DNA of 64,000 bases from the NCBI RefSeq assembly GCF_026151205.1, contig NC_087072.1:18584103-18648102 (forward strand), given 5' to 3'. The notes under the pieces were generated by a model. It saw only the letters and a program-made list of their open reading frames with translations, searched no databases and was not told where the DNA came from. The translations under genes were made by a program, and so were the position numbers. Position 1 is the first letter of the stretch, and the number at the start of each line of letters is the position of its first letter. Below are positions 45,601 to 57,500 of this stretch, in pieces. The DNA comes from Bolinopsis microptera. Taxonomy: Eukaryota; Ctenophora; Tentaculata; Lobata; Bolinopsidae.

Positions 45601-47304
45601 TTAGAGAGTTCGTCGTCAGATCAAAGCTCAGATGGCCTGGGTCACAATTCTTCGCTTTCTTCTGACACTGAAGAACTGCGAGTAAGCCTGAAATTGTCGA
45701 GAGATCTCTCAAAGTCAGGAAGCAATGTGTCTGCTGGAAGTAGTGAGGAGCATTCTTCATGTCAAGACTCAACCTCTAGAAGTGTACATTGCTTGGAGGC
45801 AAAGGAACGAACACCACATATCTCTGCTGAGGTTATCACTAGTACTACTGAAGAGGAGCCTTCTCTTGCAAGCAGATCCATCGAATCTCCGGCAAACAGT
45901 TCTGTGCACTCAGCTGACCAGAGGATGATAGAGATGATACTGAACGAAGTAGAGGAAATGATCATAGAATCTAAAACGTGCAGCATTGAACCGAGCACTA
46001 CTGAGAGAAAAAATGTTTCAAACAGTTCTACCTATTTCATATCAGACTATACAGAGTCACATGACTACTCTGAGAGAGACAGTTGTTACTCGTTAGGAGA
46101 AATTGTAAAAGATCCAAAGAATAACATCCTCACAGTATACTCCTCCTCACCATTGACTGGAAGTATAAAATCAGCTGAACAGAGTGTGACAAAGATGGAA
46201 TGTGATTCTACTTCGTCGCCTGTTGATCGATTTCTGCTGCATCTTAAGGACAAGTCTTCATCAGCTTCCTCTTCGCTTTCCGGCTCACTGGTCTCAATTA
46301 ACAAGTCGAGCGAGAAACCCGAATCCGAGTTTGAAAGGATTCATAGAGAGATGAAGGAGATGTTTGATAGCGATGGCCAGAAATCATTGACTAGTAAAAA
46401 CTCTTCTAGCTCAACTCTGCGCAAGATCCCATCTATTCGAAACAGTGTATCCCACAGAGTCAGGAGATATGGTTCTGGTTTATCGATTGAACATGAAACT
46501 ACTTCCACTGACGAGGAGGAATTGGATAGAGACGAACAGGAGGACAGTGACGAACAAGTAATCATAGAGACGACCAGTGACTTTTTAGAGGGGAAATCTG
46601 TGACCAGTTCCAGGTTCAGGAGGAAAATACCAGCTAATTTGAGTTCCTACGGAGCCATCAGTGACCCAGAGGCTATTCTCCGACTACCCAAACTGAGCGG
46701 TAGCTCTGACGTTAAAGAAACGAGCAGGCTAGTAAAGAGTCGAGGTAGCAACCGATCAAAACATGGTGTTCCTCGTCTGTCCTCTCTCTCCACAACTCAG
46801 AAATGTACTGATATTGGAATAGTCACCTCGAACAAGGCTTTTAAAAGAGACCAAAGCCGTGATAATTCTGCAGAAGACAGCTCGGACAACAAAGTTAACA
46901 AGAAACCCTCCACTAGAACCACTGTATACTCCAGCAAACTGAGGGCTTCATCAGGAGAACCCGGTCTTAGCAATCATGGAGGTGGTGGGCTGGTGAAATA
47001 TGACCTTACGGCTGATCTCGATACCAGCATTACCAGTTCTGATGATGAGCTGTCTCCGGACGAGCTTGAAGTTAATGATCTGGTTTACAGTATGAAATTT
47101 AGCAAACCATCACAATTTGAGGAGGATATCATTAAGTTTTGTGAGAATTGCAGGTCGGAGGAGTGCGAACCTGGGTGCGAGTCGAGTAACACCAACAACA
47201 GTGAGATGACGGAGTTTGCGAGGTACAAAAGGGGGAGGTGGGCGGATGATTACGGGGTTCTGAGAGCTCTCAAGTGGGTCTTCTGTCCGTGTGGGGACGC
47301 TTAG
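42691..47304 (+). CDS. Large Ser-rich, probably disordered protein (1537 residues), unknown family
   Basis: Single uninterrupted ORF, strong evidence of coding given its length. ATG at 42691 follows a likely 5' UTR acceptor; a 12-codon upstream ORF starts at 42666 and overlaps the start out of frame, which may reduce translation. Very rich in Ser, Asp and Glu with many SSS and SDSE runs. More conserved-looking islands: residues 671-700 (HLVKQIVKQNEALLQLQKQ, helical), 728-760 (RYFYDCFGIKKQV), 803-821 (SWKEQKTMVSTEVQTD), a Cys cluster at about 1480-1496 (FCENCRSEECEPGC) and the C-terminus RGRWADDYGVLRALKWVF then CPCGDA. No signal peptide or membrane segment. It could be a cytoskeletal or scaffold protein; I do not recognise the family. 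Poly(A) signals occur near 47682. Confidence 0.85.
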   Translation: MSDRKKGYQHEKNRTADLIEDYLDQYEKHTSTNRRIPKPTAGQPSSSKKKLSSTKTGPLSSTTEKRSLHPNAPKFDPRVEDVALKPTNTSLTVTTKTLATIGTPRAKSAESFLQTPYNARKTTTTQSRTTTSSIKEKRPERSTAENRLRNLLKPHYPNSGVVPDRASSVPPNTRNLRRNSDDHLYSSDRTKKLDQLRPGHNKDSGWQDPNITRKSILRHSISTDSPRRYKETIDSSSSADSFYSDKRVRFEDQIRLKRKIAPSPELVQLVRTDSDNSLASSSSGNLHSTSEVSVSSGTGSLQDLKLVDYSLGSNSGSRDASHNSLESQGSSGRQVRQYSSNDSDYSTENESLYGIDKLRKYGSHYSSSDSFKSSAYSSSSSVKSPQALYSKGDLQSRPRIKSESSEDEPVQRRLKKITLNEFHAESDEDAKSDGSNSTLTDSSASESEVVLPSGIVITREKFTSGSEFESSAESAEDNSEVDDGSWYMTVKEHRASSPNNFDEEEQVMEKEIYFKYKESRKGLEVIEQGIVPEAQFISVENVEFEEVKQVKRPIPRRPKPIKPVEIIVQSVSDSESDIVVTMQEEKLRWSSKSPKRSDLESLKSVTLKEGEMDDLSESSISLTYVTTLDGSLTQTSLFTLPIQGKHSPNLADINSAPESSDTSSTRGVHAPYHLVKQIVKQNEALLQLQKQGKLNKLVSYSLSSLSSNGTEATESLVSLVEDNDPTGFAPRYFYDCFGIKKQVRVSTGTSTVFGSGYSLEKPYVSDLTRSKLRNDDARRRYFHQRATQTASDIGAEEVILLNPVSWKEQKTMVSTEVQTDLSGSRRLSLQKQASISSAFDEYSKSPTSVSSQKDTKNIGASISDTDNLISSIKSYNSQCSDEHIITKQNFVNLHETDRKDSVIIDSVKNTRKIPNKKFAYKKEKKEDDSEIEIAAAGDGKFVQELSISSGTDSVISFHECYEEIVSETALLESSSSDQSSDGLGHNSSLSSDTEELRVSLKLSRDLSKSGSNVSAGSSEEHSSCQDSTSRSVHCLEAKERTPHISAEVITSTTEEEPSLASRSIESPANSSVHSADQRMIEMILNEVEEMIIESKTCSIEPSTTERKNVSNSSTYFISDYTESHDYSERDSCYSLGEIVKDPKNNILTVYSSSPLTGSIKSAEQSVTKMECDSTSSPVDRFLLHLKDKSSSASSSLSGSLVSINKSSEKPESEFERIHREMKEMFDSDGQKSLTSKNSSSSTLRKIPSIRNSVSHRVRRYGSGLSIEHETTSTDEEELDRDEQEDSDEQVIIETTSDFLEGKSVTSSRFRRKIPANLSSYGAISDPEAILRLPKLSGSSDVKETSRLVKSRGSNRSKHGVPRLSSLSTTQKCTDIGIVTSNKAFKRDQSRDNSAEDSSDNKVNKKPSTRTTVYSSKLRASSGEPGLSNHGGGGLVKYDLTADLDTSITSSDDELSPDELEVNDLVYSMKFSKPSQFEEDIIKFCENCRSEECEPGCESSNTNNSEMTEFARYKRGRWADDYGVLRALKWVFCPCGDA

Positions 47305-48551
47305 ATTTAGAATAATTTGTTAGTTTAGCGTGTTTAGAATATTTAGCTATGATCATGAGCAATAGTTGACAGATTTACAAGTATCTGGTTAAATACGTAT
47401 ATTATTATGTGTAGATTGATCTAGGACGATTAGGACCTTGGAAAAATATTTTTTCTATCAAAAGTTTTAATTTTGATCACATTTGTAGATAAATCGGACC
47501 TGCATTAATTATTACAGCTGTAATAGATAAAGTACACAAAATTTTCATATAACCTGACATATCATTTGTAATTATTTAGGATCTTAGAAACACCAATTTG
47601 TCGTGTTACAGTTCATCATAAATTCCAGAACAATTGAAAGAAATAATCTTGAAACATTCATAGCGTAAAAATGTTCTTAAATAAAACATGCGTGCTCTGT
47701 TGTATTTACAAAAATGAGCTTCGGAACACAGTTCCACAAATATTTTGGAAATTTCAGTAAACTTACTTTTCAACCTGCGAAAGTAATCTATTAAAGTTCA
47801 ACAACAAACCAATAAATAATAAAGACCATAAACCGTAAGATATTACATCATTAAATTCTTAAACTCGAAGTATATTTGATTACAGCCCGGGTTTACAAAA
47901 TGAGAGTTGTCTTTTAAAATTTGCCCGATTAATCGATGGCTGTCATCTGTAAGATGCTTGTTGTTAATTGATCTTCCTATAGCCGAAGTCAAGGCTTTAA
48001 CTTAAACACTTCTAAAATAAATAGACAATCAATTTCCCTCATTCCTCATGTAACTAAGCAACATTAGTAACCAAAGTAACGTCAAAATCTAATTTACATC
48101 ATCACATCGAGCATAACATGAAGATTCGATGAAGAAGGCTATGTATTATCTTAATCATTCGAGATAACTAAATATTGCAAAAAAGTTAAATTTCAAGTTA
48201 AACCGATAAATAATTGTTATTAAAGTTTTATCTAAGGTTTAGAACGAAAGTCATTTAATCTCATTCTTGTATTGATAAGTGTAAACTGTACAATAATGTA
48301 AAACCCTACATAGTGCTAAATGTACATTCTAATTCTATACATCGGATATCATGATCAGGGCAGCGATTCACTTCAACAAATCAAAATTAGCTCTGGCAAA
48401 CACAAAACGTTTAATTTCATGCTTAAAATAATGCATCATCTTTTTTCCTGCATCTTATCTCACTTAAACTGTATCTCATATCACTCACTGATCTACAAAC
48501 TATCGCCAACTTTGTACTCTAAGGCGCGTCTATTACGATGAACGCCTAGAT
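47305..48551. other. 3' UTRs and intergenic between converging genes
   Basis: The Ser-rich gene (+) and the annexin (-) converge here. AATAAA near 47682 and 47811 suit the plus strand; TTTAAT at 48258 and 48411 (ATTAAA on the minus strand) could serve the annexin. No other gene seen. Confidence 0.5.
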
Positions 48552-51500
48552 CTACCTCAGGGACTGACATAGTATTATAAAAAGGGTCCGACAGTCCTCT
48601 GATAAATTGGCCCCGTCAATCAAGTCGGTCAATGGAGATCCATATTTTATATTATATTCAGAGGCGATTTCTTTTAAGTCTACCTGCAGGAAGAAAAGAG
48701 GGATGATACATTTGGAAACAAGGCGCGGCTCAAAGTTAGAGGATGAATTATATATAGTTAAATTTGTTTGTGATTGTATTTTAGATAACATGAACGAACT
48801 TTTACTAACGTCATATCTAGCAGAAACAATCCAAAGCAGCACTGAGGAGAAGTGTGATTTTGATTTAGACTCGAACACAAACTTCGCTAAAAACGTCGTT
48901 AGTCCGTTGTTTGCAGTGTACACTGAGGTGATAAAATAATTTATAAAGATGCTACAAATTTTTTTATATATCAATGTTTGTGAAAATTTACCTCAGGGTA
49001 CAGCATAAACATCAAGAATATGAGGCTTCCGTTACATAATAGTAATCACGGTAAAGAAAATACTCATTAACCAAGTGCAAGTGTATGTAAAGGTTGAAAT
49101 AATACCTAGATTCAATAGCGCTTTTTGTAGATGGAAAGTGAATTCTTGGAGAATAAGCTCCGTGATGTCCTGTCCTGATTCCTGAAATTGTGACATTAGA
49201 TACAGAGAAGTGGAGACCAGATACCTTACAAGACTTTTTTGTGGCGGACCAATTTGCGACGACCGAAATTTTGGCGGTCCGAAAATATGGCGAAATTGAA
49301 CAAAAACCGTCACATTTCGGACGTCACAGAAAATAAGGGTATTTTTCATCATTTTGTTTTCTGACACAAAGGAAATTCAAAATTTTCTAAAAATCGGTAA
49401 AATCATGTTGAAACAAAATGAAACTTATAAGTCGATTTCTTCATCTTCCTCTAAGGGGTCCGGCTAGACTCTTTCAGTTTCACGCTGTTCTCCAGTGTAC
49501 TCCCAGGAGTAAGATTCTCGGATAAGCTGCTTCATCTTGTACACGATGTATCCGAGGCCTTTGAAAGTAAGTTTCAACTTGACTTCCAATCCACCGGAGG
49601 GTATAGGGGAACGACGGTGTCTGCTATCCTCAACAACTCCATTAATTTCCCAACCGTGGCACATGAAATAGTGACAATGTTTACTAACTTCTAACGGAAT
49701 ATGTCCGACGGTTACCAACTGTGGAACAAGCAAACCTCTTCCGTCCTTATCCGCTTCACGGCACACGCATACCGATCATGTTGAAGAGACACATCGTTAG
49801 TTTCCCGATGGATAGTAACCTTCTCACCATCGTAGATATCAGTCCATGTGGTTACTTTTCCGGAACAAGATCCTTTTTAAATTGACTTGAGTAATAAGAT
49901 GATTACTGATTAGTGCTGATTTTAGTATTTCAATCTAAAATCTAAATTTTACTCTACTGATCAATGACAGTATATCTGCATCACATGACTTATTGAGTTT
50001 GGTATTAAATTGTTTATCTTGACTTATTCTCTTATAAGACGTTTATGTTAGCACATAAATGTAATTTATTGTAAATTTAAAACGTATTACTTGACATTAA
50101 ATTCATCATGGAATATTGTGTTTATTTGTCCCACCATCATATCACTAACTTTTCAAGAACAAAATGAATCGATGAAGCCACAATTATTGGAATAAGCTAA
50201 AAATAATGCGACGGATTCTATTACGACGACCGAAATTTTGGCGGTCCGAAAATATGGCGAAATTTCGGGAAAACCGTCGCATTTCGTACGTTATGAAAAA
50301 GTCTTGTAAGGTAATGATATTTCAACCCTCGACATTTCAACCCTCGACATATTTACACCATTGTGTCTAGACCATTTTAAATAAGGTTTTGGGTTAGTGT
50401 CAGTGTATTGTCCGGGTATGCTTTGGATCAACAGAGTGGATTACTCCGCAACTAAAACAGAGCTACAGTCTAGATCTAGGCCAAACCCTGGAACTAAAGA
50501 CCGCTATAGATAAGGTCGGAGCAGTCACTGAAATTAATTTGATGACTCAAAACATACAGGATCTCTTCCCCTTCAACTTCTACTGCACTGACCTCAGCAC
50601 AAACAGATATATGGATCTATGTTTTATGGGGATGCGTGACTAACTCATTTGGAACAGACCAACCCCTGACCCCTGCGTTGAGGACCATTAATCATAAAGG
50701 AGATGGGAGAAGGAAAGAAATCTGTTGATGGTTAAGAATGGAAAAAGGACATATACTATGAGATCAGAGTATAAATTAACGAGCATAAGAGAGGAATTCA
50801 AACTTCTAGTTTTTTCTTCTTTTATTTTATTGAAAATTGCGGCCTCAATTCTTGTTTTAAATTGATACAGCCATTAATAAAACAGTATTTTCCAATACTC
50901 TCCTTGAGCTCCACCATCTTACTCCATCTGCAGTCCCACTTGTTCAATACTTGTCACTCAGCAGCCAAGGACTCCAACATTGATGTTTTATTAAAGAAAC
51001 TGCTCGCATAAAACTTGGTTTTATGCAGCATACTAAGCGGGCTCTTAAGGGCCAATAACAGGCTTGGAAGCAAGTCACGTGATTCAGTAATTGGATGAAT
51101 GCACACTCTTATGTGCTGCGCAAATCTAGAGCGTAGCGTGCGGTCTCTAATCGTAACTTCGTAATGCTCAAAAAAATTGATTCATATTAAATATCCCTTA
51201 CGCCACAAATGGTTAATTAATAATCGCTCTGGTTAATTAATTAAACAGCCCATTAAACATCATAAGTAAAATCCCTCAGACTCCCCGGCCCCAAATTCTC
51301 GTGTATTTAAGAGGCACCGTTTGATGGGTTGCACTGCCTCAGTGACCTTCTACTCGTTCTCAGCCTGTCCTTCTATCTGTCCGAGTAATCACCAGCTATA
51401 GCACTATAGTGTGCACTTAGTCGGAGACCAATCGTTCTAAAAGGCCATCTCGTTAGCTTTTCGTGTTAAAAGCGATTTCTCGACGGTTATCACCTCTCTA

Positions 51501-54500
51501 GATGATTCTTAAAACATTTGGCCTTCACTGCATTTTTGTGCTAAATGCAATGAGGGCGTTTTCGTCCACACCCTTTTCTAAGGTTTTGCAGTCACTCGGA
51601 TTTTTGTATTTCGGCCCAGGAAGGTCGTAGAAACTAATCCGATACACCAAAATGTGCCTAATGGCCATTTATATACAACTTATAAAGCAACATAATATAC
51701 ATTAAAATGCTTATTTTCAGAAATATGGCCGAAAAACGGTTTTTGGCTTGACGTAGACCGTAGTTCATAATTTCCGTGATTTTCGGCATTTCTACCTAGG
51801 ACGGTCGTAGAAACTATTTGGATACACAAAATTGTATTTAATGGTCACATTTATATACAACTAATGAAGCAATATATACCTTCAAATGTTCATTTTCGAA
51901 GCCAAAGGGTCTTTTGCTAACATAAAATTGTTCGCAATTGCCGACTCGTGCACATTATATATATATATTCGAAACGCTCAGTTTAGGAGTGATTATAACA
52001 TAGATAACTACCTACTGCATGATTTGTGAAAACAAAATTCAGCATCAAAAGTTTAATTCCTTCATACCATAAAACCATGATACCAAGAATACCGTCCGAC
52101 CAGGATCAGATACCAATATCCAGTGAAATCAATTATTTTTTCTCCGAAGCAGGAGTCCAACTACTTCCGTTGACGTAGAAAAGCTTGACCATGTCTACTC
52201 TCATCTCGTCTGATATACCAGATTTTGACTTTTTTCGAGGAAAATTTCGAAAGGATACAAATTTGCGAATAAATGAGTTTTGAAACGATTTTTGAGATAA
52301 CTAAAACTTAAGGTATATAACCAGAATTTTAAAACCGATTGCATCTAATTTTGCTCCTTCATAAAATTTTTAAATTTGGACACGAGTTTTGAAACACCAG
52401 CTGTACTACAAATATACAACAAATAGTTCGAGGAAGCGATTGCGATGTAACTGAGTCGATATATTTTAATGCTACCATGGGGTGGCCATTGTAACTATTC
52501 ATTACAGCCCAGGAGTTTTACCGCCTCTCATTATGGCAAAGAATTGATACTCCATACGTTCTTTGAATGAAATATAATAAACAGACAGTCGATGCCTTTT
52601 ACTTGCCTCACAGAGGGTCAATCGGTAACTGCAATTACAGTTACGAAAGCTGACAACTGACGTTATTAATTTTCCATCTCCAGGACCGAAGTTTATATCA
52701 TATGTCTTAGAATGTTTTTTCGGTTTCGAGTAGAAACATCTTGCCGCAAATTCAATGTCGAAATTCAAAATTCGCGGAGCCTATGAGCGAAATAAAATGG
52801 TTTTTATCTGAACAGCTTACTTTTAAAAATTTTCTATTGTAGACTTTCAGAATAATCAAGGTTAACGAATAACTGCTGATTAATTAACTCTTGATATTTG
52901 GTTAACTATATCGTGCTGGAATGCTTCCAATGCGATACATAGTCTAGCGAGCCTGATTTTTTAGATGCAAGGTCTTAATCGGTCTTTGCAAGATGTACTC
53001 AGTTCTTGTAACCTACTGGAATTTGGGCCACTGAATCGAAAAAGAGCTGATATTAATATTAGGATGTCGGGAAATTCATTGGTTATTCTCTGGTTTTTCA
53101 ATTGTAATACGAATCCAAGTTTGATTTAAGGGGGGGGGGGGGGGGGGGGGGGGGGGGCCGCCCATATTTTGTCCAAATTAGGCCCAATTTAGCCAAATAC
53201 CCTTAAAATGCCCAAAACCCAGATTTTAGGTGCTCTACTTGTAGCTAGTGGTTCCCTGAACTCGTATATGAATTTTCATCAAGATTGGACAAAAAATGAC
53301 TGAGTTATGAGCCAAAACCCATATGACCATATTTGGGCATACGCACCAACTTTGATCGATTTTGGCCCAGAAATTGGTCAAATATCAATATTTTTGAATG
53401 AAACCAACTTTATGTGGAAGGTAAGTCTATACTACACATTATCTATGATTATCAGCTCAGTATCTACCTAACTGTGGATTCTGTGTTCAAATAATCGCAA
53501 AAAATAAACAAAATTGCCCATATCTCAGTTCGCGATATTTGCAAAACTGACTTCGCTCAAAACAATAGAACTCAATAAGGTTTCAATATTTTTACATGAA
53601 ATTTTCAGAATCAACGTAGAATCGCATTTCGACCTTAAGTTTTGGGACAGAATTTTGAGTTAGGCCTTTAAAAAAATTTGGCGGCCAAATTCTGAAATTT
53701 GCCGGGCATTTTTCAGGATTTGGCCGCTAAATATTGAAAACCGAAATTTTGAATTAAGTAAGACGAATACATGCTGTGGGCGGCAGTGGGCCTGGCCATT
53801 AGGCATTACCAGAGATTGAGAGAGATGTCCAATAAATTTTAATTAGATCATCTTCCAACTTTTTAGGTGTTTCTGGACACAAAGTAAGTCATCTTGCATC
53901 TTGGAACTTGCTCATGAGTCTTTAGGAACTTTCTAGTTACAAGTCCAACAGCCCATTGCATTTGTGAGTATATTTTTCATCGTTCGCTTCGTTTTTCAGC
54001 TATATTTCCGAAAATGAACATTTAAAGGTATATGTTGCTTCATTAGTTGTATATAAAGCATTAGGTACAATTTGGTGTATCCAAATAGTTTCTACGACCT
54101 TCCTAGGCAGAAATGCCGAAAATAAGTTGCATATAAATATGGCCATTAGGCACATTTTTGTGTATCGGAATAGTTTCTACAACCTTCCTGGGCCGATATA
54201 CAAAAATCCGAGTGACCGCAAAACCCTAGAAAAGGGTGTGGCCGAAAACGCCCTCATCACATTTAGTACAAAAATGCAATGAAGGCCAAATATTTTAAGC
54301 ATCATCTAGAGAGGTGATAACCGTCGAGAAATCGCTTTTAACACGAAAAGCTAACGAGTTTCCGTTTCGCCTAGGACTACACTTACTTATTTTATAAATC
54401 AAATACTATTATATTATATTACATAATATTGAATACCATGTCAACATTCATAACACATATATCAATCAGTACAGTATATCTAGACTAATTTAACACAGAT

Positions 54501-57500
54501 ATAATAATAGATAACAGATATAATAATAATTAATAATAATAATAATAATTGGAGAGACCAAAGCCTTAAATGTCAAGACCCGGAAACTGATGAGGATAAA
54601 TGGAGCTCACCACCCCCAAGGAGATGTTGATCGGTTATACGTAAGCCGTCAACTGGGTGGCCGTGGGCTACATAGTATAGAGGAAGTCGTAAAGAGAGAG
54701 GAGAATGCACTCACCACTTATGTGGTGAGAAGTAGAGAACTGATTGCTCTGAAGGACTACTTTGTCAAAGACAAGATACTCTTGGGTGAAGAGATAGAGA
54801 AAGATATCGACCGAACACAACGCGAGGAAATCCGCAAGGAGAAGTGGACTGCTAAAGTGATGCACGGACAGTTCCCAAGGCAGATGATGGGTATAGCGCT
54901 GCCGTTTTCTGACAAAAGTGCTTAAGTAACACAAGGTTCATTTTGTGCAAATTGACTTTAAAGATTTCAATTCTGTAATTGCTCTGGGCTAGCTACTGTC
55001 CAATTTAAACTACACCCACTATGTTTCTAAGGTACTTTGTCGACTTTTGAAACTTATGACAAGGTTTCATCATCCTAACTTCTCGGAAAGTGCCTCAAAA
55101 TCACAAATTATAGTTTGAATTTCTTAGAAAAGTGCTTAAGTACAGTCACATCGGCAAATACTAGATGTTCTGATGAAAATGACCCGTTCAAACCATTGGT
55201 CATCGAAAGTAAAACGAAAAATAAGCCTAAACTGTTGTGATGAAACATTGGTTGTAAATAGGGGACACGCTGAAATAGAAAATTTGAAATTACGTTTTCT
55301 GAGAAAAGTGCTTAAGTACAGCCACATCAGCAAAAGCTCTATGTTCTGATGAAAATGACCCGTTCAAACCATTGGTCATCGAAAGTAAAACGAAAAATTA
55401 GCCTAAAACTGTTGTGATGAAACATTGGTTGTAAATAGGGGACACTCTGAAATAGAAAATTTAAACATTTCGTTTTCTGAGAAAAGTGCTTAAGTACAGC
55501 CACATTAGTGAGAACTTTATCTGCGATTATTCTGACCTAAAATTTTACGACAAATTGATTGGTGGTGGTTTATGAACACGAAAACACTCCCTTCTCCCCA
55601 GCGGATTAAAAAATAGTCGGAATTCTACCAGCATTTCAACGAAGAGTTGATTGGTGAAAGTACGGGATAATAATAAATAATTTTCTTTCTTTAGAAATTA
55701 AATTAAGAACTCAGATGAGGCTTTCTTCATAAAGACCAATGATCTGCGAATTATTGATATCGTAACGCGAGGCAAAGAAAAACAAGCGTATAAAAATGTA
55801 ACATAATTGTTGTACATAAATAAATGGTGAATAATACAAGAAATAGATGATTTTTAGTCAAACACTCAGGCAAGTTCATCCAGAATACCCTACTACTCGG
55901 GGCCATAAGCCTGCACAGTTTACGTATATGGTCAAGTTCGGAGACAACCTGTACATTTTTTACTTTTTTAGAAGTGTGTGGTGGAGCCAGCTCAACACAG
56001 AATGAAACTCCCTGATTATATGGCTGACAAGACATTTTTCAGGACTTTCTCTGAGTAAAAAAAAAATTAAAAGGTTGAACGGTTGAGCAGATACAGGTGG
56101 TATTAAACAAACCATTAAAAGGTGGAGATTTAAGGTGGAGACTGGCTCTGGTTGAAGAAACTTTTGATTAAGGTGGCCTGGCAAAGGTTATTGGTAACAC
56201 AAACTGCATCAAATTTGCAATCTGATGGTTTTATCAATATTTTATTTAAGTGCTCAACCGAGGTGGAGAAATTAAATGCACTTTTCAAAGCTGCTCAACC
56301 GGGGGTGGAGAAAGGTTTAGAGAGTTCTAGGTTAGCTAGAAAGTTGCGTCTCGGCCTTTTCTACTTCCCGTTAAATTTTGTTTTTTCCATTGACGCTCAA
56401 CAGGGTGGAGATCTTTCATTAAGAAACAGTAAAAAGCCTGTCAAACATGCCTAAATTCATTGGTTTTATCACTAATTCTAATCTGTTCTGTTAACTGCTA
56501 CTGTAGGGGATCATAAAACTGTTACCCCTTCTGTCTTAAAGCAAAGTGTTCTAGCAAATGAAAACTGTTACCCCTTCTGTCTTAAAGCAAAGTGTTCTAG
56601 CAAATGAAAAACCTATCAAAGTTGTGAAAAGGTGCTCAACAAGGTGGAGAAATTGTTGATTAAACATCAAAACATTAAAAAATGCATTAAAACTGGCCCC
56701 ACCGGGTTGAGTTGAGCTTTGGCAGTTGATTTCTGGAAGAAATAACATTGGGTGACCCTTTAGCATGTATACAACTCATCAAACTAGCCATCAACCACTC
56801 AACCGCGGTGGAGAACCTTGACTTCTGAGGTCAAATTTACGCCCAAATTTGCCAAATTTGAGTCTCCACCTATGTTGAGTGTACTTTTCAGCAAGGATGC
56901 CTTGTAATATGAGTTGGTAGATGATTTAGAATCATTGGTATATTGCAAATGGACTGCCACAGTCACTCTACAGCTCCTAAACTACAGAATAACAGATTTT
57001 GAACTGCATGTTATGCTGTCTCCACCTCGGTTGAGCCGATTCTGAGGATCCTATTCTATGAAATATGATTGGTATAACCCATAATATTAAATATTAGGAC
57101 TTTGGAGCAATTAAAAAGCATGAGAGGGTTAGTTCTAGTCACTTATATTAGCTCATGTAGTCAGTGAGCTGCTCCACCTGTGTTGAGCAGACAAACCTGC
57201 TCAACCGGCACTTTTTGAGAACCCACCTGTCTTACGTAACTTTAAATTGTGAAATTTGGAGTAAACATTTTTTCATAAGTGATTTACAGCTCCTTTATTT
57301 TTGTAATTTTCAGGTGGCCACTGTCTCCACCAAGGTTGAGTTATTTAAATTTTGAACCCAGATATCATTATAGAAAGGTTAGGAGTATAATATCTGAAGA
57401 GCCTGTACCCCTTGGACTGTCAGAGGAATTATAATTAATTTTACCGTTCATGGCAGTGAAATGAGTGTAATTAGTGACTGATTTTATGTACAGGTTGTCT

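Noticed and set aside
42753..46565. Several minus-strand ORFs of 65-121 residues opposite the Ser-rich gene
   Set aside because: Shadows of a biased Ser/Glu-rich frame; no independent support.
48607..48939. 110-residue plus-strand ORF
   Set aside because: It overlaps two annexin exons on the minus strand, which have splice sites, matching phases and family motifs.
52502..52768. 88-residue minus-strand ORF in the 2.9-kb foldback element
   Set aside because: No family resemblance and no second copy to show conservation.
55122..55500. CRISPR-like direct repeats
   Set aside because: Long near-identical 177-bp units without short repeats and unique spacers; they are transposon subterminal repeats in an animal genome.
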